64,000 nucleotides of DNA from Streptomyces sp. CG4 (lineage in GTDB: Bacteria; Actinomycetota; Actinomycetes; Streptomycetales; Streptomycetaceae), in assembly GCF_041080655.1 (NCBI RefSeq), contig NZ_CP163525.1, forward strand, positions 2,790,001 through 2,854,000, written 5' to 3'. Shown here in pieces: positions 41,306 through 49,532 of the stretch; the first letter of the stretch is position 1, and each line of letters opens with the position of its first letter. The position numbers and the translations under genes are program-made. A model generated the notes under the pieces. The model ran no database searches and was not told the DNA's origin. It saw nothing but the letters and a program-made list of their open reading frames with translations.

Positions 41306-41477
41306 GATGTTGCTGCGAGGTTAAGTGAACACCTGGGCGCGCACAAGGGGTCGCACCCAAGATTCCTGCGCCACCCCGCGCCGCCCCACGTATGCCTTAC
41401 CATCCTTGCGATGTCGGCCAGATGGGCAACTTCTCCGCGCCCGGTACCTTGACATCTCGGCCTTCGCCGACCGAGCA

Positions 41478-41491
41478 TCGAAGCGCTTCGA
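41478..41491. promoter_or_regulatory. LacI-family operator O4 upstream of GH3
   Basis: The perfect palindrome TCGAAGCGCTTCGA ends about 37 nt before the chosen GH3 start. It lies where a repressor would block transcription of this gene. Confidence 0.8.
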
Positions 41492-41528
41492 AAGCATGTC
41501 GTCGCTCCATCCGCAAGGGGAACCGCTC

Positions 41529-44372
41529 GTGACCGTAGACCCGCCGTCCGCCCTGCCGTTCCGCGATCCGCAGCTGCCGTTCGCGAAGCGTGCCGACGAT
41601 CTGCTGGCACGGCTCACACTGGACGAGAAGGTCTCCTTCCTGCACCAGTTCGCACCCGCCGTGGAACGCCTGGGCATCGCCGCCTTCCGCACCGGCCAGG
41701 AGGCGCTGCACGGGGTGGCCTGGATGGGTCCGGCGACGGTGTTCCCGCAGGCCGTCGGGCTCGGCGCGACCTGGAACCCGGAGCTGGTGCGGCGGGTCGG
41801 CGAGGCGGTGTCCAAGGAGGCGCGGGCGATGCGGGCCCGGGACGAGCGGGTCGGCCTCAACGTCTGGTCCCCGACGGTGAATCTGCTCCGGCATCCGCTG
41901 TGGGGCCGCAACGAGGAGGGGTACTCGGAGGACCCGAAGCTGACCTCGGCGATCGCCACGGCGTACACGCGCGGCCTGCGCGGCGAGCATCCGGTGTACT
42001 GGCGTACGGCGCCCGTCCTCAAGCACTGGCTGGCCCACAACAACGAGACGGACCGGGCCACTTCGTCCGCCTCCGTCCGCCCGCGCGTGCTGCACGAGTA
42101 CGATCTGCGCGCCTTCAAGGAGACCGTCGAGGCCGGTGCGGTGGCCGGGGTGATGCCGGCCTACAACCTGGTCAACGGCCGCCCCAACCACCTCTCCCCG
42201 CTCCTGCGCGAGCACCTGCGCACCTGGACCGACGAGGAGCTGCTGGTCTGCTCGGACGCGGGCGCGCCCTCCAACCTGGTCGACGCGGAGCACTACTTCG
42301 CCACCCACGAGGAGGCCACCGCGGCCGCCCTGCTGGCGGGGGTGGACAGCTTCACCGACCACGGCACGGACGGCTCGCGGATCGTCGCCCGCGTCCAGGG
42401 GGCGCTGGCGCAGGGCCTGTTGACCGAGGCCGACATCGATACGGCCGTCCGCCGCCAGCTCTCGGTCCGCTTCCGCCTCGGCGAGTTCGACCCGCGCTAC
42501 GACCCCTACGCCGGCACCACCGAGTTCGACACCCCGGCGCACCGCGCGCTCGCCCGGGAGGCGGCGGAGCAGGCGATCGTGCTGCTGAAGAACGACGACG
42601 ACCTGCTCCCCCTCGCCCCCGACACCCGGATCGCGGTGGTCGGCCTGCTCGCGGACGAGTGCAAACTCGACTGGTACAGCGGCAGTCTGCTGCACCGCTC
42701 CACTCCCCTGGAGGGCCTCTACGAGCGGTTCGGCGCGGATCGCGTGGAGTTCGCGGAGGGCGTGGACCGCGTCCGGCTGCGCACCGCCGCCGGCACCTTC
42801 CTGCATGTGCCGGTCACCGACGCGCCGGACGAGGAGCGGGGCACCGAGGGCGCCCTGGATCCGGCCCTGCTCGCCGGCCGCACCGATCTGCCGCCGCTCA
42901 CCGCCGACGCCTTCGGCACCGAGTTCGCGCTGATGGACTGGGGCGAGGGCGTGCTGACCCTGCGCGCGCCCGACGGCCGCTATCTGTCGGTCGCCGAGGA
43001 CGGCCGGGTACGCGCCTCGGCCGACCAGCCGGGCGGCTGGGTGGTCCAGGAGACCTTCCGCCTCGAACCGCACCGCGGCGGTCACCTCCTCAGGCATCTG
43101 GGCACCGGTCGTCATGTACGAGTCGCCGCCGACGGCCTGAAGGTTGCCGAGGCCGAGGGCTCCGGTGACGTCTTCGAGGTGATCACGGTCGAGCGGGGCG
43201 AGGACGCGGTGACCCGGGCGGCGCAGCACGCGGACGTGGTCGTGGTGGTCGCGGGCAACGACCCGCACATCAACGGCCGCGAGACCGAGGACCGTACGAC
43301 CCTGGAGCTGCCCGCGCACCAGCAGCGGCTGCTGCGCGCGGCCCGCGCCGCGAACCCGCACACCGTGCTGGTCCTGACCTCGGCCTATCCGTACACGGTG
43401 GACGTGACACCGCTGCCCGCGGTGCTGTGGACCGCGCACGGCGGCCAGGCGGCGGGTACCGCCCTGGCCCGGACCCTGGCCGGCGACGTCTGTCCGGCCG
43501 GCCGGCTCCCTCAGACCTGGTACGCCTCCGACGCCGACCTGCCGGACCTGTTCGACTACGACGTGCTGGGCAGCCGGCAGACGTACCTCTACTTCGACGG
43601 CAGCCCGCTCTTCCCCTTCGGGCACGGCCTGTCGTACGCGTCCTTCGCGTACGCCGATGTCCGCGCCGGTGCCGAGGCCGGCTCGGTGCACGTGTCGTGC
43701 ACGGTGACGAACACCGGGGACCGGACGGCGGACGAGGTGGCGCAGCTGTACGGACGGGCGGCGGACCCTTCGGTGCCCCGCCCGCGCCGCGAACTGCTCG
43801 CCCACCGCCGCCTCACCCTCGGGCCCGGCGAGACGGCACACGTCGCGTTCGAAGTCCCGCTGAGCGCACTGGAGTTCTGGGACGTGGCGCAGGGCGGCCG
43901 ACGGCTGGAGCCAGGGCCGTACGACCTGCTGATCGGCGCGTCCAGCGAGGACATCCGGCTGCGCACGACCGTGCACCTCGACGGCGCGCCCGCGTCCCCC
44001 CGCCCGGTCGCCCGGCGCGGGCTGGCGGGAGCCGACTTCGACGAGCAGTCGGGCGTCGCGATCGTGGACCGGACGAGGACGGCGGGCGACGCGGTGACAC
44101 CGGCGCACGGCGGGACGGCCGAACTGGTCTACCGCGCCTGTGACTTCGGCACGGGCGTGCGCGAGGTGACGGCGCAGGTGGCGGGCGAGGGGGCAGTGGA
44201 ACTGTCCCTGGACGGCGGCCCGGTGCTGGCCGTGCTGACGCCGGGCACCCCCACCGCCGACGTCTACGCCTACACCACCCTGACCGCCGCCCTCGCCGCC
44301 GAGGGTGTGCACGACGTCCGCCTCAGGCTGCGCGGCCCGCTGCGGCTCGCGCACGTCGGCTTCTCCGGTTGA
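41529..44372 (+). CDS. GH3 family beta-glycosidase with inserted beta-trefoil and C-terminal CBM6-like module
   Basis: This 947-residue intracellular-type enzyme lacks a signal peptide. The barrel carries the nucleophile Asp243 in ELLVCSDAGAPSN. The second alpha/beta domain is interrupted (~415-550) by a fascin-like beta-trefoil (GVLTLRAPDGRYLSVAEDGR). A fibronectin III-like domain follows (TNTGDRTADEVAQLYGR), and a C-terminal ~120-residue beta-sandwich (GADFDEQSGVAIVDRTR) looks like CBM6. Beta-xylosidase or beta-glucosidase activity is likely. GTG 41529 has AAGGGGA 7 nt upstream; ATG 41496 is an alternative lying just after operator O4. Confidence 0.85.
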   Translation: MTVDPPSALPFRDPQLPFAKRADDLLARLTLDEKVSFLHQFAPAVERLGIAAFRTGQEALHGVAWMGPATVFPQAVGLGATWNPELVRRVGEAVSKEARAMRARDERVGLNVWSPTVNLLRHPLWGRNEEGYSEDPKLTSAIATAYTRGLRGEHPVYWRTAPVLKHWLAHNNETDRATSSASVRPRVLHEYDLRAFKETVEAGAVAGVMPAYNLVNGRPNHLSPLLREHLRTWTDEELLVCSDAGAPSNLVDAEHYFATHEEATAAALLAGVDSFTDHGTDGSRIVARVQGALAQGLLTEADIDTAVRRQLSVRFRLGEFDPRYDPYAGTTEFDTPAHRALAREAAEQAIVLLKNDDDLLPLAPDTRIAVVGLLADECKLDWYSGSLLHRSTPLEGLYERFGADRVEFAEGVDRVRLRTAAGTFLHVPVTDAPDEERGTEGALDPALLAGRTDLPPLTADAFGTEFALMDWGEGVLTLRAPDGRYLSVAEDGRVRASADQPGGWVVQETFRLEPHRGGHLLRHLGTGRHVRVAADGLKVAEAEGSGDVFEVITVERGEDAVTRAAQHADVVVVVAGNDPHINGRETEDRTTLELPAHQQRLLRAARAANPHTVLVLTSAYPYTVDVTPLPAVLWTAHGGQAAGTALARTLAGDVCPAGRLPQTWYASDADLPDLFDYDVLGSRQTYLYFDGSPLFPFGHGLSYASFAYADVRAGAEAGSVHVSCTVTNTGDRTADEVAQLYGRAADPSVPRPRRELLAHRRLTLGPGETAHVAFEVPLSALEFWDVAQGGRRLEPGPYDLLIGASSEDIRLRTTVHLDGAPASPRPVARRGLAGADFDEQSGVAIVDRTRTAGDAVTPAHGGTAELVYRACDFGTGVREVTAQVAGEGAVELSLDGGPVLAVLTPGTPTADVYAYTTLTAALAAEGVHDVRLRLRGPLRLAHVGFSG

Positions 44373-44394
44373 GGGTCCGGAGGAGACCGATGAC

Positions 44395-44440
44395 GGGAAC
44401 GGGTCCGGCACCGGCAGGCAGCGGTGCCGGACCCGTTCCC
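44395..44440. terminator. Terminator of GH3 gene (first of two tandem hairpins)
   Basis: A perfect 19-bp stem (44395-44413 with 44422-44440) and 8-nt loop begins 22 nt after the GH3 stop. Confidence 0.85.
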
Positions 44441-44452
44441 CCGCGGACACGC

Positions 44453-44485
44453 GAGACGGCCCGGGTCGGGGACCCGGGCCGTCTC
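44453..44485. terminator. Terminator of sedolisin gene (second tandem hairpin)
   Basis: A perfect 15-bp stem GAGACGGCCCGGGTC with its complement and a GGG loop lies 25 nt past the sedolisin stop on the reverse strand. With the preceding hairpin it insulates two convergent genes. Confidence 0.85.
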
Positions 44486-44509
44486 AGTGGTGGTGCCTAC
44501 GCCCGTTCG

Positions 44510-45877
44510 TCAGCCGTGGCTCGCCTTGCCGAGGGCCGGGACGAAGCGGAGGGCGTCCAGGGTGCCGACGCCGGTGGCCATGTCGTAGCCGTTGACGGCC
44601 TTGTAGCCCGTGACGCCCTGGTAGCTGTTGTCCGTGCCGTCGTTGACGTCGACGACGCCCGGGTTCTTCTGCTTCAGCAGGGTGTAGAGGGCCGCGTTGA
44701 TGTCGCCCACGCGGTGGCCTGCCGCCTGGTCGGCGAGCGCGACGATGCCCGAGAAGAGCGGGCTGGCCTCGCTGGTGCCGCCGGAGACGTCCCAGCCGGT
44801 GGCGGTCGGGTCGTAGCTGCCGTACACCCAGGCACCGCCGTTGACCGCGGCGGCCATGGAGATGTCCGGGGTGCCGCGGCGGGCGCCGACGACGTTCTTC
44901 ACGCCGTCCTGGAAGGACGGACGGTTGAACACGTGGGACTGGCCGCCGCCGCCCGCGCCGTTGTCGTTGTAGACGCTGTCCGGCTTGACGCGCTGGCCCT
45001 TGTCGTTCAGGTGCAGCTGGGTGCCGCCGATGGAGGTGACCAACGGGTCGGAGGACGGCCAGGAGTTGACGCGGTACTTGTAGAACGTCTTGCCGTCCGC
45101 CATGGCGTCGGTGGCGCCGCCGTCACCGGACGAGGCGAGGACCGTCACGTGCTTGCGCTGGGCGTCCTCGAAGGCGTACCGGAGCTTCTTGATGCTGGAG
45201 AAGTCGCCCTTGTCGAAGCCCGGGAAGGTGTTCTCGGTGGCGCCGAAGCTCTGGCTGATGACGTCGCCGACCCCGTGGTCGATCATGGACTTCTCGGCGG
45301 ACATCATCTCCGGCAGACCGGTGGTGCCCTCGGTCTCGGCGACCGCGGTCTCCACGAGCACGATCTTGGCGTCCGGCGCGACGGCGTGCGCCATCTCGAC
45401 GTCCAGCGTGGTCTCGCCGGCCCAGCCCGTCATGTCCGAGTTCTTCGGGTCGAAGGGCGGGACGTTGCCCCACTTGACGACGTTGACCTTGGTGCTGGGC
45501 AGCCCGAACTGCTTGCTGTAGACGTCCAGGTCGTGCTGGACGGTCGGCGAGCCGAAGGAGTCGACGATGACGATCGTCCGCCCCTTGCCCGTAATGCCCT
45601 TCTTGTACAGCGGGTTCAGGTTGTACGCGGTGCGGTACTGCAGCGGGTTGTAGCAGTTGATGTGCCACTTGGCCTGGCACTGCTCGATGGGGAGCGGGCT
45701 GGCCACGCCGTGGACCAGGGAGTGCCCCGCCACGGCCGGCCGCGCGAAGGTGTGCGGTACGCCGGCGGGCGCGGCGGTCGTGGCGCCGGCCTGGGAGGTG
45801 GCCGCCAGTGCGGCGGCGACGAGCGCGACGGTGGCGGCGGACGCCGCGACGCCGCGCCCGGAACGGGCTATGTGCAT
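44510..45877 (-). CDS. Secreted S53 family (sedolisin-like) serine-carboxyl peptidase
   Basis: The 455-residue exported protease has a signal peptide at residues ~1-35 (ATVALVAAALAATSQAGA). The catalytic residues of the S53 family are visible: the Glu/Asp pair in GETTLDVEMAHAVAP and Ser in the GGTSEASPLFSG motif. The C-terminal calcium-site region GYDMATGVGTLDALRF is present. The large pro-domain of typical sedolisins is missing or very short. ATG 45877 has AGGGGA upstream; a longer in-frame start 27 codons earlier would put a hydrophilic tail before the signal. Terminators flank its 3' end. Confidence 0.9.
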   Translation of the reverse strand: MHIARSGRGVAASAATVALVAAALAATSQAGATTAAPAGVPHTFARPAVAGHSLVHGVASPLPIEQCQAKWHINCYNPLQYRTAYNLNPLYKKGITGKGRTIVIVDSFGSPTVQHDLDVYSKQFGLPSTKVNVVKWGNVPPFDPKNSDMTGWAGETTLDVEMAHAVAPDAKIVLVETAVAETEGTTGLPEMMSAEKSMIDHGVGDVISQSFGATENTFPGFDKGDFSSIKKLRYAFEDAQRKHVTVLASSGDGGATDAMADGKTFYKYRVNSWPSSDPLVTSIGGTQLHLNDKGQRVKPDSVYNDNGAGGGGQSHVFNRPSFQDGVKNVVGARRGTPDISMAAAVNGGAWVYGSYDPTATGWDVSGGTSEASPLFSGIVALADQAAGHRVGDINAALYTLLKQKNPGVVDVNDGTDNSYQGVTGYKAVNGYDMATGVGTLDALRFVPALGKASHG

Positions 45878-46073
45878 GTGGTCCCCTGAGTGGTCCTGAT
45901 CCGTCCTGGTCCGTCCTGAGCAGGACGCACCCGAGTCGGACGAAGTGGTCAGGCGCATCCCATCGGGTGAGTCATGGACAGATCAAGACTTAGGGCACCA
46001 CTCTTGAACCGCCGATGTCGAATCCTTTACCAGCAAGCAGAAAACAGGCAGAAACGAGGGAGAAAACAGAGAA

Positions 46074-46108
46074 ACGGCCGCAGCCCCCGCACAGTGGGCT
46101 GCGGCCGT
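46074..46108. terminator. Terminator after the aldehyde dehydrogenase gene
   Basis: A perfect 13-bp stem ACGGCCGCAGCCC with its complement has a 9-nt loop. It lies just past the reverse-strand gene ending at 46134 and is read before the AT-richer upstream region of the sedolisin gene. A second 8-bp hairpin (46115-46137) overlaps the stop codon. Confidence 0.8.
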
Positions 46109-46133
46109 CTCCGGCTGACCTGTCCGTGGCAGG

Positions 46134-47582
46134 TCAGAGCGCGAGGCCGGTCAGGACCAGCACGCGCTCGTATGTGTAGTCGTCCATCGCGAACTTGACG
46201 CCCTCACGGCCCACACCGGACTGCTTGGCACCGCCGTACGGCATCTGGTCGGCGCGGTAGGACGGGACGTCGCCGATCACCACACCGCCGACCTCGAGGG
46301 CGCGGTGGGCGCGGAAGGCGACCTGCAGGTCATGGGTGAACACGCCTGCCTGGAGGCCGTACTTGGAGGAGTTGACGGCGGCGAAGGCCTCGGCCTCTCC
46401 CGCCACCTTCTGCACGGTGAGGACGGGCCCGAAGACCTCCTCGCAGGAGAGGGTGACATCGGCCGGTACGTCGGTGAGGACGGTCGGCGCGTACGAGGCG
46501 CCGTCGCGGTCGCCACCGGTGAGCAGCGTGGCGCCGGCCTCGACCGCCTCCTTCACCCAGGACTCCACGCGCTGCGCGGCGGCCTCGCTGACCAGCGGGC
46601 CGACGTCCGTCTTGGCGTCGGTCGGGTCGCCGGTGACCTGGGCCTCGACGGCGGCGACGATGCGCGGCAGCAGGCGGTCGTACACCGACGCGTCGGCGAT
46701 CACGCGCTGCACGGAGATGCAGGACTGGCCGCCCTGGTAGTTGGAGAAGGTCGCGATGCGGGTCGCGGCCCAGTCCAGGTCGGCGTCGGAGGCGAAGTCG
46801 CCGAGCACGACGGCCGCGCCGTTGCCACCCAGCTCCAGCGTGCAGTGCTTGCGCGGCACCGAGTCCATGATCGCGTAACCGACCTTCTCGGAACCGGTGA
46901 AGGAGATGACCGGCAGCCGCTCGTCCTGGACGAGGGCGGGCATCTTGTCGTTGGCGACCGGGAGGATGCTCCAGGAACCGGCCGGCAGGCCCTCGGTCTC
47001 GGCGAGCAGGTCGCCGATGATCAGGCCGGACAGCGGGGTGGCCGGGGCCGGCTTGAGGATGATCGGGGCGCCGGCGGCGATCGCCGGGGCGATCTTGTGG
47101 GCGCACAGGTTCAGCGGGAAGTTGAACGGCGCGATGCCGAGCACGACGCCCTTGGGGAAGCGTCGGGTGAGGGCGAGACGCCCCTGGCCGCCGAGGTCGG
47201 TGTCGAGCCGCTGGGCCTCACCGCCGTTGAACCGGCGGGCCTCCTCGGCGGCGAACCGGAACACGGAGACGGCGCGGCCGACTTCCCCTCGAGCCCACTT
47301 GATCGGCTTGCCGTTCTCGGCGGAGATCAGCTGGGCGATCTCCTCGGTGCGCTCGACCAGCCGCTTGCTGACGTGGTCGAGCGCGGCGGCGCGCACGTGC
47401 GCCGGGGTGGCGGCGAACTCGTCCCGCACGGCGTACGCGGCGGCCACGGCCTCCTCGACCTGGGCGTCGGTCGGCACACTGGCCTTGCCGACGAGCCGGC
47501 CGTCCCACGGGGAGGTGACGTCGAAGGTGTCCTCGCCGGTGACCTGGCGGCCGGCGAGCCAGAAGGCGTGGGTGGAAGTCAT
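46134..47582 (-). CDS. NAD(P)-dependent aldehyde dehydrogenase (succinate-semialdehyde type)
   Basis: The 482-residue ALDH-superfamily enzyme has NAD-binding APFNFPLNLCAHKIAPA, the general base Glu in TLELGGNGA and the nucleophile Cys in QGGQSCISVQR. The C-terminal DQMPYGGAKQSGVGREG motif completes the fold. It lies between a sedolisin and a PucR regulator, close to gabT. The likely role is oxidising the semialdehyde made by GabT, inferred from context; lactaldehyde- or phosphonoacetaldehyde-type substrates are alternatives. The ribosome site before ATG 47582 is weak. Confidence 0.88.
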   Translation of the reverse strand: MTSTHAFWLAGRQVTGEDTFDVTSPWDGRLVGKASVPTDAQVEEAVAAAYAVRDEFAATPAHVRAAALDHVSKRLVERTEEIAQLISAENGKPIKWARGEVGRAVSVFRFAAEEARRFNGGEAQRLDTDLGGQGRLALTRRFPKGVVLGIAPFNFPLNLCAHKIAPAIAAGAPIILKPAPATPLSGLIIGDLLAETEGLPAGSWSILPVANDKMPALVQDERLPVISFTGSEKVGYAIMDSVPRKHCTLELGGNGAAVVLGDFASDADLDWAATRIATFSNYQGGQSCISVQRVIADASVYDRLLPRIVAAVEAQVTGDPTDAKTDVGPLVSEAAAQRVESWVKEAVEAGATLLTGGDRDGASYAPTVLTDVPADVTLSCEEVFGPVLTVQKVAGEAEAFAAVNSSKYGLQAGVFTHDLQVAFRAHRALEVGGVVIGDVPSYRADQMPYGGAKQSGVGREGVKFAMDDYTYERVLVLTGLAL

Positions 47583-47701
47583 CTTGTGAGTCCCGGCCTT
47601 TCCGCGTTGGGGGTGCTTGGCTTTCGTGGTCCACGGTAGGGCGGGGGCGGCCGGGGGTCGTTTGTCCGAGTCGTAGCAGTAGTCGGCCCAGGCACTACTG
47701 T

Positions 47702-47729
47702 TTGGACTACTCGGCTTGGACTACTCGGC
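47702..47729. repeat. 14-bp direct duplication over the pucR stop codon
   Basis: TTGGACTACTCGGC occurs at 47702-47715 and again at 47716-47729. The second copy covers the last codons and stop of the PucR gene, so the gene end has been duplicated once just downstream. Confidence 0.8.
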
Positions 47730-49379
47730 GCTGGTCGCCTTCAGGGCGAGCCACAGCTCCATCCGTACGTCGGGATCGTCCAGCGAGCGCCCCAGGATCT
47801 CCTCGACGCGCCGCATCCGATAGCGCAGCGTGTGCCGGTGCACCCCGAGGTCCGCGGCGGCCGCGTCCCACTGCCCGTGCCGGGACAGCCACGCCCGCAG
47901 CGAGGCGACCAGGTCCCCCCGCCCCGTCGCGTCGTGCTCGTGCAGCGCCCGCAGCAACCCGTCGGCGAACGCCTTCACGGCGTCGTCGGCCAGCAACGGC
48001 AGCACGGAGCCCGCGGCCAGCTGCTCGTGCTCCACGAGCACCCGCCCGCGCCGGCGCGCCACGGAGAGCGCCTGCTCGGCCTGCTTGTAGGCGGCCGCGG
48101 CGGCGATCGGCCCGGCCGGCGCGGACAGCCCCACGACCAGCTCCTCCTCTTCGCCCCCCGCCGCTTGCTCGGGCGCCGCCCGTGCCGCCTCCAGCGCCGC
48201 CGCGTACTGCGTGCAGGCGGCCACCGCCGCTCCCCCGTCGGCGGCGAGCACCACCAGCCGCTCCCCGTCCGGCACGACCAGCACGGCCTCCCCGGAGCGC
48301 GCGGCGGCGGACTCCAGACTCTCCGCCAGCCCGCCCAGCGGATCACCGCCGGCGTCGGCGACGAGGGCGGCTCCCCCGGACACCGGCTGGGCGACGTGGC
48401 CGTGGGCGTCCGCGTGCACCCGGGCGGCGGTTCCGGACACCGACTCGGCGACGATCATCCGGAACGGCGCGTCGAGCAGCCCGCCGTACAGGTCACCGGC
48501 GACGGCGCGGGCATGGTCGGGCTCGCCGGCGAGCAGCATGCGCAGCACCGCCGTACCGAGGCGCTGTTCGGCCGCGTGCAGGGAGCGGGAGCGTTCGGTG
48601 GTGAGGGTGAGCAGGGCGATGGCGGAGTGCACGGCGTACCGCTCGGCGGTGCCGAGGGCAGCGGCCGTGCCGACGGCGAGCGCGGCGCGCGGCCGTCGTC
48701 CCGTCCCGAGGGAGTGCAGCTCGACGCGGTCTTCGTGCTCGGGCCCGCCGACGACGGAGGAGGCGGGTGCGGGCCGCTCCCACAGCCGCTCGACGTCGGC
48801 GGTCAGCCGGGCGGCACGCCGCCCCGCCCAGTCCGGCGCGGCGGCGACGACGGCGCCGGAGGCGTCGTAGAGGGCGGCCCATCCGTCGACCTGCGCGGCG
48901 AGCGCGCCGAGCAGCCCCTCGGGACCGGCGTTCAGGGCCTGTTTGGTCAGCTCGCGCTGGGCGGCGAAGCCCGCGGTGACGGCCCGGTACTGGTCGGCGG
49001 CGATGGCGGCGGAGACAGCCTTGCTGATGGCGAGGAAGGGCGTGCGGCGCGGCACCTCCAGCAGAGGCAGCCCTTCCTCCCGCGCAGCCTCCACAAGCGC
49101 CTCGGGGATGTCCTCGTAATTCACCCCCACGGCGAACCCGAGCCCGACGACACCGGCCCCGACCAGCCGCTTCACATACCGCCGCATGGCCTCCCGGTCC
49201 TCCGCGTCCAGCTTCAGCGCGGTGATCAGCAGCAGCTCGCCGCCCTCCATGTACGGCACGGGGTCGGCCAGCTCGCTGACATGGGCCCAGCGGACGGGCA
49301 CGTCGAGACGATCCTCGCCCGCGCGCACGGTCAGCTTGAGCGCGGAGTGGTGGACGAGCGAGGCGAGGGTAGGGGGCAT
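47721..49379 (-). CDS. PucR family transcriptional regulator
   Basis: The 552-residue regulator has the N-terminal PucR domain (VPVRWAHVSELADPVPYMEGG) and a middle GGDEF-like/CdaR segment. The C-terminal helix-turn-helix reads SRHGQWDAAAADLGVHRHTLRYRMRRVEEILGRSL. PucR proteins control purine, amine or amino-acid catabolism in response to a ligand. It stands beside the aldehyde dehydrogenase and near gabT, so GABA or putrescine catabolism is its probable target. ATG 49379 matches the family start; an in-frame upstream start adds a Ser/Pro/Arg repeat and is unlikely. Confidence 0.9.
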   Translation of the reverse strand: MPPTLASLVHHSALKLTVRAGEDRLDVPVRWAHVSELADPVPYMEGGELLLITALKLDAEDREAMRRYVKRLVGAGVVGLGFAVGVNYEDIPEALVEAAREEGLPLLEVPRRTPFLAISKAVSAAIAADQYRAVTAGFAAQRELTKQALNAGPEGLLGALAAQVDGWAALYDASGAVVAAAPDWAGRRAARLTADVERLWERPAPASSVVGGPEHEDRVELHSLGTGRRPRAALAVGTAAALGTAERYAVHSAIALLTLTTERSRSLHAAEQRLGTAVLRMLLAGEPDHARAVAGDLYGGLLDAPFRMIVAESVSGTAARVHADAHGHVAQPVSGGAALVADAGGDPLGGLAESLESAAARSGEAVLVVPDGERLVVLAADGGAAVAACTQYAAALEAARAAPEQAAGGEEEELVVGLSAPAGPIAAAAAYKQAEQALSVARRRGRVLVEHEQLAAGSVLPLLADDAVKAFADGLLRALHEHDATGRGDLVASLRAWLSRHGQWDAAAADLGVHRHTLRYRMRRVEEILGRSLDDPDVRMELWLALKATSAE

Positions 49380-49441
49380 GAGGCCTTCAGGACGAGGGAA
49401 TTCCGGTGACCGTGGTGACTTTGGTGACCGTGGCGATCGAA

Positions 49442-49461
49442 ACAATCACTGACAATCACTG
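49442..49461. promoter_or_regulatory. Direct repeats upstream of pucR, possible regulator site
   Basis: ACAATCACTG occurs twice in tandem, followed by a partial third copy (CAATCT). This AT-richer spot lies 63 nt before the pucR start, where an autoregulatory operator or promoter would be expected. The link to PucR is inferred from position only. Confidence 0.4.
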
Positions 49462-49532
49462 CAATCTTTGGCCGAACCGTATGAACGACCTACACCGATT
49501 CTGCCTCACCGTACGGTCCCCGCGCCCGCCCC

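Noticed and set aside
41397..44450. Leftward 1017-codon open frame opposite GH3
   Set aside because: It is an antisense shadow; the forward strand has complete GH3 domains, operator and ribosome site.
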